DNA of 64,000 nt from Sorghum bicolor (Eukaryota; Streptophyta; Magnoliopsida; Poales; Poaceae). A program made the position numbers and the translations under genes. This document shows, in pieces, positions 35,012 to 47,772 of this stretch (position 1 is the first letter of the stretch; each line of letters opens with the position of its first letter). Where the stretch lies: positions 1,054,001 to 1,118,000 of the forward strand of contig NC_012872.2 in the NCBI RefSeq assembly GCF_000003195.3, written 5' to 3'. The notes under the pieces were generated by a model. That model was given only the letters and a program-made list of their open reading frames with translations, ran no database searches and had not been told where the DNA came from.

Positions 35012-38000
35012 ACCCCACACACAAAACAGAATGTTATATATAAAACATAGTGCAATTATGTATAATGTTTTATATTCTTGTAATTATGAAAAGTCTTGGA
35101 ATTATTTATGAGATTTTTATGCAACCATTCAAAAGACATGTCATTGGAGTTCCCTACATCAACGATTAACATGGGCTATAAAGCCAAAAAACATGCATTG
35201 ATCATCACCAGGAGATGCATCCAAATTTTATGGCTGCCACGTGGTAATTAAGATACATCCGCACGATCATCACTTAGCTTAAAAAACAAATGTTTTCACA
35301 CAAAAATGTTCTTGTTGCATCCTTAATCAAACTAATTACACTCTTAAAACTATACAAAATAGCATAGCCATTTTGGACTAGAGAAAAATGGATGAGTGGA
35401 AGTCTGGGGGATCTGGTGGATCTTGATCCTTGAAAGCAGCACTCTACCAAGCAGGCTTGATTTTGGCCGGGACCAAAATATATACCTAGTTAATATAGAT
35501 CTTGCATGATTAACATCCTAGTGTCGAAAAGCTTCAAGACGCTAAGGTGTCGAAGCACCAATGCATGCGCATTATTGCGTCTAGATATAAAAGCTTATTG
35601 GAACTAGAAGACATTAATAAATTTGCTTTGTAATATAAAGGAGTTTCATGTATAAGTTCTAACCTCGGCTCCAATTTATAGGCCATTTAGACTTTTCTAG
35701 GTATATGGCTTTTCCTAAGTATGTAGACGATATAGTATATATCTAGGTGTATAGCTAGCTAGCAAAAATATGTATTTTCAAAAATCAAAATGACTCATAA
35801 TTTAAAATAGAAGGAGTAATATTCAACCGTGTTTATCATTCAAACACTCCCGCATATCATTTTGTCTATATCGTATACGTATTGGGACCATATGTTGTGA
35901 ATATCCAATATGGGCAAGCAACGAGCATTTGGTCACGAGATCCCTAAACTGCATCAAATATCACAATTACCTTTTACTGAAACTACACACAGTATATATG
36001 ATTGTGTTTTTTCACCAAAAAAATGACTGATTAAGCCACCAGGAAATTAAATGGTATATACTCCTACAAGCATCGATCCCTTGGTGTACGTGTGGAGCTG
36101 GGCATGATCACAGATCACTTGCATGCTGGGAACCTTCGTTCCATAATACATAAAGCATCGTGTTAATAATCAAAGTAAAATAATTTCACTTTATAAAGTC
36201 TACAAAAAAAGTTAAATATGGGCAGGCAAGTTCCTGCGAACCAAGGTGGTACCAAACTTTAACGTCCTATGAGATGAGAGACTGGAATGTGTTTGGATTA
36301 AGAATATGAACATCCAATCAATAGTAAGGGAGGGTATAGTAGTGCAGCAATATCAAAATGTTCGATCCCTTGCAAACTAAGTTATCAAGTTTGACTTTTC
36401 ACAACATCAATTCACCTTCATGCGCCTTTGCAACTTTTAAATCCGTGATTGAGAAGTACTCCGTAAAAGGCTATTGAACCTCTTTGTTTCATGGCTCTTT
36501 GTTTCATTCCAGGCTAATTAAATGAAAACTTTTGCCGTGGCCAGTTGAGAATTTGATCGAGCAGCTTTTATGTGCCAAAGCTAGGTTCCAGACTTCTCCG
36601 ACAAGTCCTACCAAATGCTAGCTCAATGGCTCTACGAGAAAAGATATAATAGAGGGGAGAAACCGTTTTTTACAAGAAGGGTGTGAACTCATGTAAGCGT
36701 GTGACTTCTATAACGACTTCTTGCGTGAAACCATTTGCAAAAAACGCCGCCAAATGGAGCCTTAATTATTCAATTTGAGAGCACAAAAGCCACCATTTTT
36801 CATGTCAAAATTTACACCGGTTAAACAATCTATATACCTAATATATTAAAGTGAGAATAGATTCTTCCAACCGTTATGCCATAATTGCTAATCACTGCCG
36901 GTTCAAAAGCGGCTTTCAGCTTTGATGTCCATGTATTTCACTATCAATTGCTCATACGAAAGTGATGCCTATTTTCACAAAAAAAAAACACTAGCATGGC
37001 GCACCGGTGTTGTTGATCGCGTTCGTGCTATAGTAGTTCGATTCATCCATAGATCGATTCATCACAAAGAGAGGGCAAGATTCAATACCACATATCGATT
37101 CATCACATCATAGAGAGGGAGAGATTAAAAACATCATAGATCGATTCATCAGAGAGATAATATATCAAAGAGAGAGGGGATACTCAACACATCATCGTGC
37201 CTAGGAGCTTTGCTTGCTACCCACATGTCAGCCGAGGAGGTTAGTTGCTTGCACGTCCAGACCCACCCCCTACCGTCGGGGAGCGAGGCCACTACACACA
37301 CTCCCTGCACACCGAGCGGTCCATTGGCCAAGGAATCTGCCCTAGGTTGGATATAACTAAGAGGAGAGAGAGAGAGAGAGAGGAGGAAGATAGTGTGCTA
37401 GAGGAAGATTGGTCGAGAGGAGTGAGATAAGATAGTGGAGAGGGGGGACGAGTGAACATCTACTATATAAGTTAAATAGATTGAATCAAAATTTTAGGTC
37501 TAGGTGCAGGAATAAGTACCCCGTGACAATATTACAACCTGTCAACGATAGTATCACTATCGGGTTGTATTACCAATCAGCAGTGATAATTGTTTTTTAA
37601 AATCTGACAGTGATAGGCTTGTTGCTAATGAATCAGTAGTGATATCCTTATCATTGCCAATTTTAAATGAGTATTATCTAACAGTGATTATTTGTTATAA
37701 GTAAACCATCTTTTTTTATTCCGCACAATGCTCTCAGTTTCCTCTCTATCATGTACTTGGCCCAACCTCACGACCTGTGCCCACACGAGATAGTATTCGT
37801 GTGCCTAACGACGATATTGAGTCCAATTTAAAGATAACATATGATACTATTGCTGAATAAATCTCTAGGCCACAAATCGTCAAGGTAACCATACAACAAG
37901 TTGCACATTCCGTTAACATCGCAAAGCATGGGGTATATTTGCTAGTTATTGTAATAACAAATAAATATACTTTCTCTCAGAAAAACAAATAAATATACTA

Positions 38001-38386
38001 TACATCCATTTGGGAGAAAAGAAGGATGCTTTGTCGGCCCTTAATTACTTGAAGCTTTGACATATGGCGATATGTAACAACGTTTATCCATTTAATTACT
38101 TTTTAGAGACCTGTTTCCTGCCTTTTTACTTTTTGGCACTAAATAATGCACTCCACATATATGAAAAGCTTGCTAATAATGAACGATTAGAAAAGCGGAC
38201 AACTGGGAGGTAATAGATTTAATTTCCCGCTCAGTTCCACGCTCAAACTATTCCATTGTTCATTATAAAAATACAGATACCTAAGAATAATAGGTCACCA
38301 CCAAAAGGCTATAAGCCTATATAACAAGCATGCACGTAGGTGAGCTATGCTTTTGTATGAATTACAGCATCAAAGCCAAAATGCTA
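35012..38386. other. Gene-free AT-rich stretch with transposon scraps
   Basis: No gene is recognised. 35660-35818 is probably a decayed Stowaway-like MITE ('ggctccaatttataggcc' / 'tgactcataatttaaaat'). 36826-36860 has a Helitron-like start (TCTATATACCTAATATATTAAAG), but no matching 3' hairpin with CTRR was found. 37364-37381 is a (GA)9 run. 37530-37700 carries repeated 'cagtgata' / 'tatcact' words like CACTA subterminal repeats, without CACTA ends. Confidence 0.4.
37530..37700. mobile_element. Possible CACTA subterminal-repeat relic
   Basis: Five or more copies of (T)ATCACT / AGTGATA lie within 170 bp in both orientations, as in subterminal regions of some grass CACTA elements. Neither terminal CACTA sequence is present, so this is a fragment at best. 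Confidence 0.3.
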
Positions 38387-38848
38387 CCTCCGTACCAAGA
38401 ACTTGATGTTTTGGATTTTTTATTTTAGGACAGATTAGTGCTAAAAAAAATTAACCATATATAGTTTTAAAAAAATAGGCCCTTATTTGTTAAAGATGAA
38501 TCATGATAATTAAGAAATAGGCGTGTTTTATTTTGATCTTTTTTTAATAAATATTTTGATATTAATCCCCTAAAAGTATTTTGCATCAGATAGCCCCCTT
38601 TTGACCAAAATGGCTATCTGATGCAAAATATTTTCTAAGAGGGTTAATATTAAAATATTTATTAAAAAGGATTAAAATATAAAAAAAATCTTAAGAAATA
38701 GGCCACTCATAAGAATACATATAGAGGCATGCATACCGCAGTCCTAAACTGATATGGACCAAATCTATTGTCAAAGAGCTAAAACATCATGTTTTCTAGG
38801 ACATTTTTGAATCCTAGAACATCATTAGGTCTTCTGGGATGGAGAGAG
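38387..38848. mobile_element. Fold-back MITE with long internal hairpin
   Basis: The terminal parts CCTCCGTACC...'cttgatgtttt' and 'aaaacatcatg'...GATGGAGAGAG are inverted, with TA on both sides (38385-38386, 38849-38850). At its centre, 38546-38602 and 38607-38670 are inverted copies, with 'tattttgcatcagatagcc' perfectly complementary across a loop of a few bases. It has no coding capacity. A transcript would form one long hairpin, as in MITE-derived small-RNA loci. Confidence 0.75.
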
Positions 38849-38850
38849 TA

Positions 38851-41800
38851 GTATATTAGGAACAGTACAGAGAACATTGTTCAAATTGTACTTAACAATG
38901 TCACCTGCTGGTTGTTAGATTCTTGCTTCCTTCACAAGCAGTACCCTGATAAGAACAGTGTAGGTGGCCGTCGTACGAACAATTAACCATGCATTGATGT
39001 ATATATAATCTTATGTTAAGCTGGGAAAAGGAATTTGCAATGAGTGAGTTAGGTATAAGGAGCATGCATGCATCAATGTGGCCCCAAATGCAACCTTCTG
39101 AAAACACGCAGCTGTAAGTGCAATGCAAACAATGGCGCATCTGCATGGCATGGCCAATATGTATGCAAAGATCATATCTCATCTCTTCTATATATTCATC
39201 TTTTATTTATGTTAGTAATCATATCGTTCGACAGTGTAGATCATGTATGATTTTGCTCCGACATTATCATTACTTCTCCTGCCCCCATGAGATCACTACG
39301 GAGGTCGATTAGCAAGATATCATACTTGTTTGTTTGTACCTGATGCATGCGTAGTGATCTCATGGCAACAAGGTACCTGATGGCAAAGACAAATATGGAC
39401 CCCTGCGTTGATTCATGGCAACATGATCACTATGCTAAGCAGTGCTGACAGACAAATAATGGAGCTGTGAGCGCCCGCCACACCTTCAAACTAAAGCTGT
39501 GCCGTCAGCAAGTACATACTCTGCCAGCTCTAATTCTTGTGGTCAAAATTTCGAGTTTTATTTGATTTCACTCTGATGAACAAAATACTGTTCTTGTCTG
39601 GCAAAAAGGAACAATTAATAACTAAAAAAAACGTTGGATTTTTCTGTACATGCGTGCAGCTCATCAGTTATGCAGTAGTATCTTCAGAGTGATGTTACAT
39701 TGGGCATGTATCCTGATCATACAGACGACGAAGTAAAAAATCGTGTATGGCTGTATCTATCAGATAACGATGCCTAAATTTTGTGAATGCAAGTATGAAG
39801 CTTCCATCATGCTGATAGCGAAGCGAATTCTGATCTACATATTTTTATAACCATACCTTGCTACATCAGAGAAAAATGCCCATGATCCTGCTCATCATTC
39901 AGCCCACTTCCATTCCATCCATACATCAGAGACCTTTATTATTTATTTATTTATGTATGTGTGTGTATCTGGGAGAGGCCTATCTTGTTTTGAGAGGGTT
40001 GATGAGCTTGGCCTTTCTTAGTGTAATCTACTACAGGCACCCATTTTCTTGGTGGGGAGTTTGGCGAAAAGCTTGTGGCCGCACAATCAGCGACGAAACA
40101 GTACTGTTCGGTTGTTCTAAATATAAATACTCATCTTGTTCGTGTGCACCTGAATGAATGACAAAAGCAAGCTGCACTTCTCAGTTCTCGGCATGTACCA
40201 ACTCCTACTATATTAGCATCAGGCGGTTAATGAACTGGGGAGCTACAGGTATAGTATAAGCAGCAGGATTAGAATTGTGCTTGTGGAGAATCTCAGAATC
40301 ACAGCATGACACAAAAGTATGGTTCAGGCAAGGCATCTTTTAAGCTTTTAACCCAGCTCCAGCTCGATGATGTTTTAATAAGGTTTAGAGATTGTACTTG
40401 TAGCATGCATGTGGCTATTATATATACTATCAGTGTCATTAGGCAATCACAGTAAAATAAAGTTGCCTAGAAGCTAAGGTAGCTAGCTAGGTGCCTAGCT
40501 CCAATATATTCCTATGACAGTGTAACATCAGAGAATGGAAGTGATTAAGATAAAGAGCCTAGAAGAGTACTTGGTACTAGCTACTAGCTAGCTAATTAGT
40601 CACTTTGGCACTGTAGGGAGGACTTCTAAAAGTAGCAATAGAAGAAGCAAACTTGCAGTTGATTTAGGGCTTTGGCCTGCCAAATTGAGATTTATATATA
40701 GTAGATATCTAGTGCAAGTGCTGAGGCGCAACACAAAAGGAAATGCAGATGTGCAGGCAACGCAAAATATATATGGCCACCGATCCTACTCCGAGGAATC
40801 AGAAGCGAGGATAGTGGAAATTAAGCTGTGTGCACACATAACCACCAACTGAAACCCACTAATTGCATGCATCCATCGACTGAATTGAAAGAAATGGGAA
40901 GCTTTTGGATGCAATATATATATGAGCCTTTCCTTCGCTGTTTTTTTTTAGAGGTGCTCTCCGCGCTTGTCACACGGTTTCTTTCCCTTTTAATACTAGT
41001 ATATACTGCAGGAGGGGAATTTAATCACAACACAAAAGGACTTATATATCGCGCAAATGCATGATGACAACCAACACCTGTCGATTATTTTCGATCAATA
41101 TTCAATGGATGGCGATATCTGTGATCCCTTTTCAAATGAAAATGCATTGTTGAGATTTCAGTAGTTGGCCACCTTATTTCCTTTATTGTTGCTATCTTTA
41201 GAGTAACACGACATCTCTCCCTAAATAGAACAACCTCTAAAGTTATTCTAAGTCAAATTTTGTAAGATTTACCGAATTTACGACATAAAATTAATATAAC
41301 TAAATACAACCTGAAGTATATTTCCATATAGTACTTTTTAGTGTATAGTACTTTTTATAAAAGTAAATTTAAAGATTAATTTAAATGACTTTAAAAATAA
41401 ATTCATTTATTTTATTTATTGATACTTGGAGTGATGAGGTGTTGTTGCTAAGCCTCCTTTTTTGAGGGAAATTGCTAAGCCTCCTCTTGTCTCATTTTCA
41501 TTATTTTTTTATAGAAACTCATAATTCCATTACTCAACCGAGTCCGCTAAATCGCTAGACACCGAGTACAATATACAATAATACAATCCAACACTTTAGC
41601 CGTAACAACTGAGACCAACTCACAGTCGCACAGTGCAGCTATGGATGATGGGCCAGCCCTTGTTCGTGCCGACACTTAATGGCCCAATTGTAGCCTAACT
41701 CAATCCTATTTGGCCCAAACATAAGCCCAATCCACTAGCCCTAGACTCACTAGTCAATCCACCTTCGCTCTTGTATCTCACGTCCACTAGGCTGCTGATG

Positions 41801-43215
41801 GCCGACGCCAACACCGCACCCGTTCGATTCGCCATCCCTGACTCTGCTCTCCGAACTCCGCTCTTTTTGTCGAGTGACGAGCTTGCTAACCCTAGCCTCC
41901 TGCCATCAGTTGTGGTGCTGCTAGAACTCCACCCTGCTATAGATTTATGATGGTAACCCTCTTTTTCATATGTTAGAATATTTCTCATATTTATCTATTC
42001 CCATATATTTCTCATTACACAAAATATCAAGATCTAGAGTGTACCATGTAGAATATTGTTTGTCTAGATATTTCTCATGCAAAATATTTAGATATAGAGT
42101 ATTATATTATCTAAAGTATGATAATTACTCTATTTGAAAGGTTTCTCACGTAGAAGTTTTTTATTCCATAAGATACCAGAAAGTCAAATGTGTCATACTT
42201 TCTAACATTTTTTCTATACTACGATCATATTGTCTACTCTAGAAGTTTTTTCTAACCTAAAAATATATTTTACTATAAAGGGTAAGTAAAAAATGTTCTA
42301 CTTGTAAAAAAACCATTTGTTCCATAGAGGACTAGTGTCATGTAAGAGTGGCAACATTTCTAATTTATTAATTATGTAGTATTATTATTTGTACAAAACT
42401 TTTTTCAAATGCATAGTTATTTAACTATCTATATTCCTATCTTGTCATGTCAAGCCTTCTTTTGCTCTTGTCTCGTAATGATGTATATCTTTTCAGCTTT
42501 GTATACCTTTGTTTTCATTTGGAGCTTTTCTATGGACTTAACGCCACTATATGCCTCTATTGCCTTTGTGCTTTGTGGATAATAAACATACGCTTAGGCA
42601 GATTTGTTTAAGATTGATAAAGTGTGACAATTCTAACACGTGAAGGTATTTTGCAACCTAATCTTTAACCCTGACACAATATAAAAATCCTCAGTAAATT
42701 ATAGAATCAAAAGAGAGTGCTAGGAAGACTCATATTATTTATGAGATATTGAAGTGTCAATACTCTATATTAGTTCTTGTTAGAGCATGAAATATTTTAG
42801 TGAGTTCCTACCATTTTTTTATTGATGATAGCAGTGTTCCTAGTTCATGGAAACTATTGTTTCATGTTTAGTAGCATAAAAATATTTAATATCCACTTAG
42901 AAAATTGTCACAAATAGAAAATTGTTTTTATTTTAGAAAAATGTTTTTATTGCTTGTTGGTTTATGAAATTGGTATATGTTCTTGTGAAAATGGCTTCTA
43001 GCTTCAATATAAAAATATTCAACCTTAATAAAATATAAAAAGTTTCAATTACTTATTTACAATGTACTATATGTTTTTTTGAACAATACAATGTACTATA
43101 TGTTGACTAGCCACTAATAATGTCCAATGAATAAAATAAATATGAAATTTTTATTATATTATTGAAAACAAATGTTTTACTAGCTAGCCAACAGTGTTCA
43201 ACGAATAGAATAGAC
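38851..43215. other. Gene-free AT-rich stretch
   Basis: No gene with a recognised product. About 41213-41432 looks like an old Stowaway-like MITE (CTCTCCCTAAATAGAACAAC ... TACTTGGAGTGATGAG). 41505-41640 resembles a LINE 3' tail in reverse (TTTTTTATAGAAACTC...). Short open frames, including 39858-40157, show no motif. Confidence 0.4.
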
Positions 43216-43224
43216 ATATGAAAT

Positions 43225-44509
43225 CGGTAATGATACTTATCATACGTCCGGATAGACGGACGCCGTTCTCATATGCTTTTCCCTCGCTCCTTTCCCCACT
43301 ACGACATCTCCGCACTACGCCCGCAACGCTCCTCTGCGGAGCCATGCCTCTCCACCCCCATCCCACGAGCATCGCACAAGCAGATGCGCCCGCTGGTTCC
43401 CTCTCCCTCCCCCTGCAGGGCAGCGGCGAGTCTCCGGTGATCTCCTTCCTTGTGCCACCTTCGGTGACCTTTCCTCTTCTTCGGCCAGCCACCTCCGGCC
43501 TCAACTCCGGTGTGGGGAGAGGCGGCGAACGTAGATCTAGCGCGGGCGCGTAGCCTGGCTCCGGCACAAGACACACAGCTTCAGTACGGGCGTTCCTTCC
43601 CCCACCTCAGCGTCCTTCCTCTCCTACCCCAGTGGCGCTCTCCCCCCACATCGGCGTCCTCCCCCACTGGGAGCCCCCAACGTCCGCAGATCTGGCGGCC
43701 ATGGCACTCCTTGCGCTAGGATCTCTCTGCCCACCCTATGTTGCAATTGTATATTTCGATTGTTTTAGAAGGTTCAAAGGTATGTTGCAGTTGAATCAAA
43801 TGGATGTTGCAAAAGTAGATCGGAGAATGTTGTACATGTTCCCTATATTTCAATTGTTTAAAAGGCATGTTGTAATATAATGTTTTCAAGTGTTTTAGAT
43901 GTTTCAGCGGTATGTTTTGTCTGTGTTTTTCCAGATGTATGTTTCAGCTGTGTTTATTTGGATGTTGAATATGTTGTACACATATGTTGCATGTGTTCTA
44001 TTTGGATGTTTGCGTATAGTTGCAATGGTTTTCAAGTGTGTTTTATGTGTGTTTTTCAAGTGTTTCATAAGTATGTTTTCAAGTGTTTCAACTGCCTTTA
44101 GTCGTAGGTTGCAACTGTTGTTTTTGGATATTTCAAAAGCAGATCGAGTGTTGTGTTTTCCTTCTCGCTTTTTCTGTTGCCTTGCCTCGCTGTCTCCTCT
44201 TCGGCACTGGCTAGACATCTGCCGCGCCCCAACCTCTTTCTCTCGATGCGGGTGATGTTTGGTGTGGTGCTAGCCCCACGTGGGTGCACATACACAGGCG
44301 GGGTAGGTGACTGGGATCGGTCCCCCTCATGTGCATATGGGAACATGAAAGGGAGCGGACTATGCGGGTGTTGTGTCTGGATGGAGCAGGTTTGGGTGGT
44401 CCCTACGTATGCCTCTGGATGAACGAACTATACGGATGTACGGAGGTGGCACGGGAGCGGTGTCCGGACCGGGACGTCTGTCCCGGACGTCCGGGCGCTA
44501 GTACTACCG
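43225..44509. mobile_element. Mutator-like element with perfect 9-bp target duplication
   Basis: A perfect 9-bp repeat ATATGAAAT (43216-43224, 44510-44518) flanks a 1285-bp segment. Its ends are inverted and similar: CGGTAATGATACT...ACGTCCGGATAGACGGACG on the left and, reversed, CGGTAGTACTAGCG...ACGTCCGGGACAGACGTCC on the right. The left third is GC-rich and gene-like in composition. The middle (43740-44120) is a degenerate repeat of 'gttgcaa', 'gtttca' and 'tatgtt' words. No transposase is present. The GC-rich part could be captured host sequence (Pack-MULE), but I could not identify a source. Frames within it are not called as genes. Confidence 0.8.
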
Positions 44510-45211
44510 ATATGAAATCAACGAGAATAAAAAATTAAAAAGGGAGAGAAAGAATAAAGAAATAAAAGGAAGAGAGAAAAAAATTAAACACAATTTTTCA
44601 AAGAAACTGAAAAACGGCCCACAAAGAAGCCCGTGCGTTTTTTTTTCGCCGTCTGCTTCCCCTTCCGTCCGCTGCCCTCCTCCTCCCCTCTCTCTCTCGC
44701 TACCGTCGCTCCCAGAGAACTGTTGGGCCGCCGCCGCCCTAGGCCAGGTGCTGAGGCGGTCCTTGGTCTCTTCGCCGGCGACGAGCACCCACTAGGTACT
44801 CCCACCCCATCTCTTCCCTTCCCTTATGCTGTGCGAAGCTGAGCACCGAAACCCTAACCTAAAGCTATTTAGCTATTTGACAATCCTCCCAACTTCGAAG
44901 TTTTTGCAAAAATTATTGGATGTACATGTGTACACCCATGTCCCTTTACTGGATCCGCCCGTTCCATGAATCTATAATTCATTATGTCAAATTTTGTAGT
45001 ATGTAGAGACCTTGGAAATCTTGCTATTAATTTCCATGAATCATTTGATTCTAGTTTTGCTTGTTGTTGTGACAATTGGTATATGCGAGCTAGTTTTGTT
45101 ATCTATCGGTATTATACCCCGTGCGAGCGGTTTATAGGCTTTGATAGTGTCCAGGCGTCAAAATTAACTAGCTCTGCCACTGGGGAATGGGGACAGGAGG
45201 AGAACGAGAGG

Positions 45212-46841
45212 ATGGTGAAGGGGAGGCCCAAGCCGACGCCGGTCAAGGCGGCTGCGGAAGTGATCTTTGACCCGTTGGCCTCCGGTGCCCGGAAGCCCCG
45301 CCACCCTGGGGCGCCGTCGGCCAGCAAAGAGAGGCACAGCTTCATGGTTTATCTCTGTCTCTCCTGCCTTCTCTCTGGAACATCTTTGTTCTATTGGTCC
45401 TGCAATTCTTCCATGAACACAGTAGAACCCACTGGTGTCCTAATGTTCTTCGATTTTTCCTCTTCTAGGGATCGAGTCTCTCAGATATGTATCGGGAGCC
45501 AGTTTTGGAGAAATCTGCTGACACATCTGATGAGGAGCCTGAGATTGATATCATGAAGTTGTTGAAAGATGTTGAGCTCATTGGTAATTACTCTAGAACT
45601 GTCCGTGCCACTCTACTAATAGTACCATACGCACACAGAGGAATTGCGACTTTTTTCTCATGCCTTGCTTATACTTTATAACATTCTGCCATGTAAAGGT
45701 AGGGGCATCATGCCTTACCAACTATGTTAGGTTGTGCTGACAACAATTTGTAAAGCAAACTATCGTTCTGCTCAAGGTAAGTTTGAAGCATTTGAAATTA
45801 AATTCATATGCAGCAAGCTAGTGCATGTAAATTAGTTTGCCATCCATTTTTTCAAACCTAGATTGGGTGAGTCAAGCAGCTTGTTCTGGAGTCTTTTTGT
45901 TTAAGTAGCTGTAAACTAAAGAAATGAATGTTGCATCAGTGCATCTTTTTCCTCATACTATCAGGTTTTGAAGGGCTCCGACTTGTTCATGCAATTCTTT
46001 TTCAACCTTCTATGCTGTTGAAGTGGCATCAGAATTGCTGTTCCTTCTCATTTTGGAGGAAAGAGGATAAGGATGTTTTTTTGTTTGATTTCAGTTTATG
46101 TGATTTTGTTCTTCTTCAATTTATCTGTACTTTTTCCCTGTATTGTTCCATCTTTCATAAACACTTGTGTCTCAAGGATCTAGAGATGTACAATTGCTCA
46201 CTCGATGCTTCCTTTTTTAGGTGCCCCTACATTTAAGGGACGAAAGCAAATCGAGAACCGTAGAGTGGTTGAGTTGGGTGGAAAGGTAATCTCTCATTTT
46301 CTTTACTTGTGTCTAGAGATGTACAATTGTTCCATCTTTCATAAACACTTGTGTCTCAAGGATCTAGAGATGTACACATTGTGACTTGAAACCCTTTTTT
46401 AAATTTTCTCAATGTTTATGTTATCTGAAATAGGCCGTTAAGAAGCATCGCACACCGTTAAGTGTCGCGAAGCCAGCTCTGAAGAATCAGAAGAAAAGAG
46501 AACTAAAGAAAATGGAAGAGGTATGTTACTGCTTATCCGTTACACTTTTTGTAACTTGTTTTTAAGGACATAAACAAGGAGTGACACATGAGAACTTTAT
46601 GCAGGAAAAACTGCTTGGGATCTTTAGGAAGAGGGACAAGAATACCAAAGCTCAGAAGACTAGACCAGAGGACCGAGTTCTTAGGGCCACAGAAGGGCGC
46701 TTTAAGAATGGTATACTGGACGTCAAGCATCTTCTGTCGCCACCAAAACCATCAGGCAGGGATGCGCCAGAACCCAAGATGAAAATGGGCAAGCACAAGG
46801 GGAAGGGTAAACAAAAGGGGGGCAGAAGGAAGAGACGTTGA
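45212..46841 (+). CDS. Small basic protein resembling the C1orf131/DUF4602 family
   Basis: Five exons (45212-45346, 45469-45583, 46221-46285, 46434-46520, 46605-46841) with GT-AG introns and matching phases give 212 aa. The order is a basic N-terminus (MVKGRPKPTP), an acidic patch (TSDEEPEIDIMKLLKDVEL), a Lys/Arg-rich coiled stretch (KNQKKRELKKMEEEKLL), the segment EGRFKNGILDVKHLL and a very basic tail (KGKGKQKGGRRKRR). The EGRFKNGILDV segment after a charged helix recalls the conserved end of C1orf131, a protein of the small-subunit processome in animals, so a nucleolar ribosome-biogenesis role is possible. This is inference from pattern only; the gene structure is surer than the function. 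An upstream CT-rich stretch (44640-44780) may be a non-coding first exon. The 3' end is duplicated (46771-46984). Confidence 0.8.
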
Positions 46842-46984
46842 AGAAGAAAACACATTTTTTTAGTAACCAGGTTTTGTAACCCAAGATGAAAATGGGCAAG
46901 CACAAGGGGAAGGGTAAACAAAAGGGGGGCAGAAGGAAGAGACGTTGAAGAAGAAAACACATTTTTTTAGTAACCATTGTTTGT
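46771..46984 (+). repeat. 107-bp tandem duplication across the gene's 3' end
   Basis: Copy 1 (46771-46877) holds the last 23 codons, the stop and the first bases of the 3'UTR. Copy 2 (46878-46984) repeats it with about three mismatches, all at its right end. Only copy 1 is in the reading frame; the stop at 46839-46841 puts copy 2 in the 3'UTR. Confidence 0.95.
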
Positions 46985-47772
46985 AACGTTGGAATGACAC
47001 CATGTGGTCGTTCTGAAATTAAGACATTTCCTTACGCTGGTGGAAACTTTGAAGTAATCCTTGAAATGATGTAATCCTCTAGGACGCAATTCATAAAAAA
47101 AAGGTATTTCAGTTTTATGCCCTTCAATCTTTGGGCTTGTACAATTTGTTTGCTTGGCCTCCATGTGCATGGGATTACATATTTGTATTGTCATCTTGGA
47201 TATGAACAAAGATAGGAGTATTTATCGACGGCCCAGATGCTGCTGTCCCTAAAATGTTAGATTGATTCCATTCTGCAGAAGGATATACCTTCCCATTGTT
47301 CAGATGCAACGCTGCAAAATTTTTGATGGAATCCGCTGTTCCAGATCGTTTTGGCACTTCACAGCCACCCCAATGGTGGTGCTAGACAATTTTTTACAAA
47401 GCACATCAGCTGGGTGTGACAAAACCAATTTCTTGGCAATCGATATCTTTGCATGCCCAGTGACTGTCTGTACAAGATTACGGTAGATAAACACAAGGAC
47501 TATCTAGCATAGTAGACTCGTGGTTCAGTGGAGGAGCTGACATTTTCAACCCGCGGTAAACAGTAATAACCGGCTAATAAAACGGTTAAAATGCAGTTAC
47601 TGTGACTCGGCTAAAAATGAGGCGCCGCAAAACCCCCAGTCCCCCACCACACCAGTCCAGTGACAGTGACTCAGTCCAACGCCTCTCCTCTTCTTCTCTT
47701 TTCGATTCGAAATCGAAACAGCCCCCTGCGTCCGAATGTTCTAGAGCCTTCCGGCCGGGCCTAGGGTTCCCG

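Noticed and set aside
36826..36860. Helitron-like 5' start (TCTATATACC...)
   Set aside because: No 3' hairpin with CTRR end and A/T insertion context could be found downstream, so one weak end is not enough.
43218..43576. Overlapping frames on both strands near 43.2-43.6 kb
   Set aside because: They lie inside the Mutator-like element, overlap in several frames and show no domain.
43899..44255. 118-codon Cys/Val/Phe-rich frame resembling a membrane protein
   Set aside because: It arises from the degenerate 'gtttca/tatgttg' repeat in the Mutator-like element.
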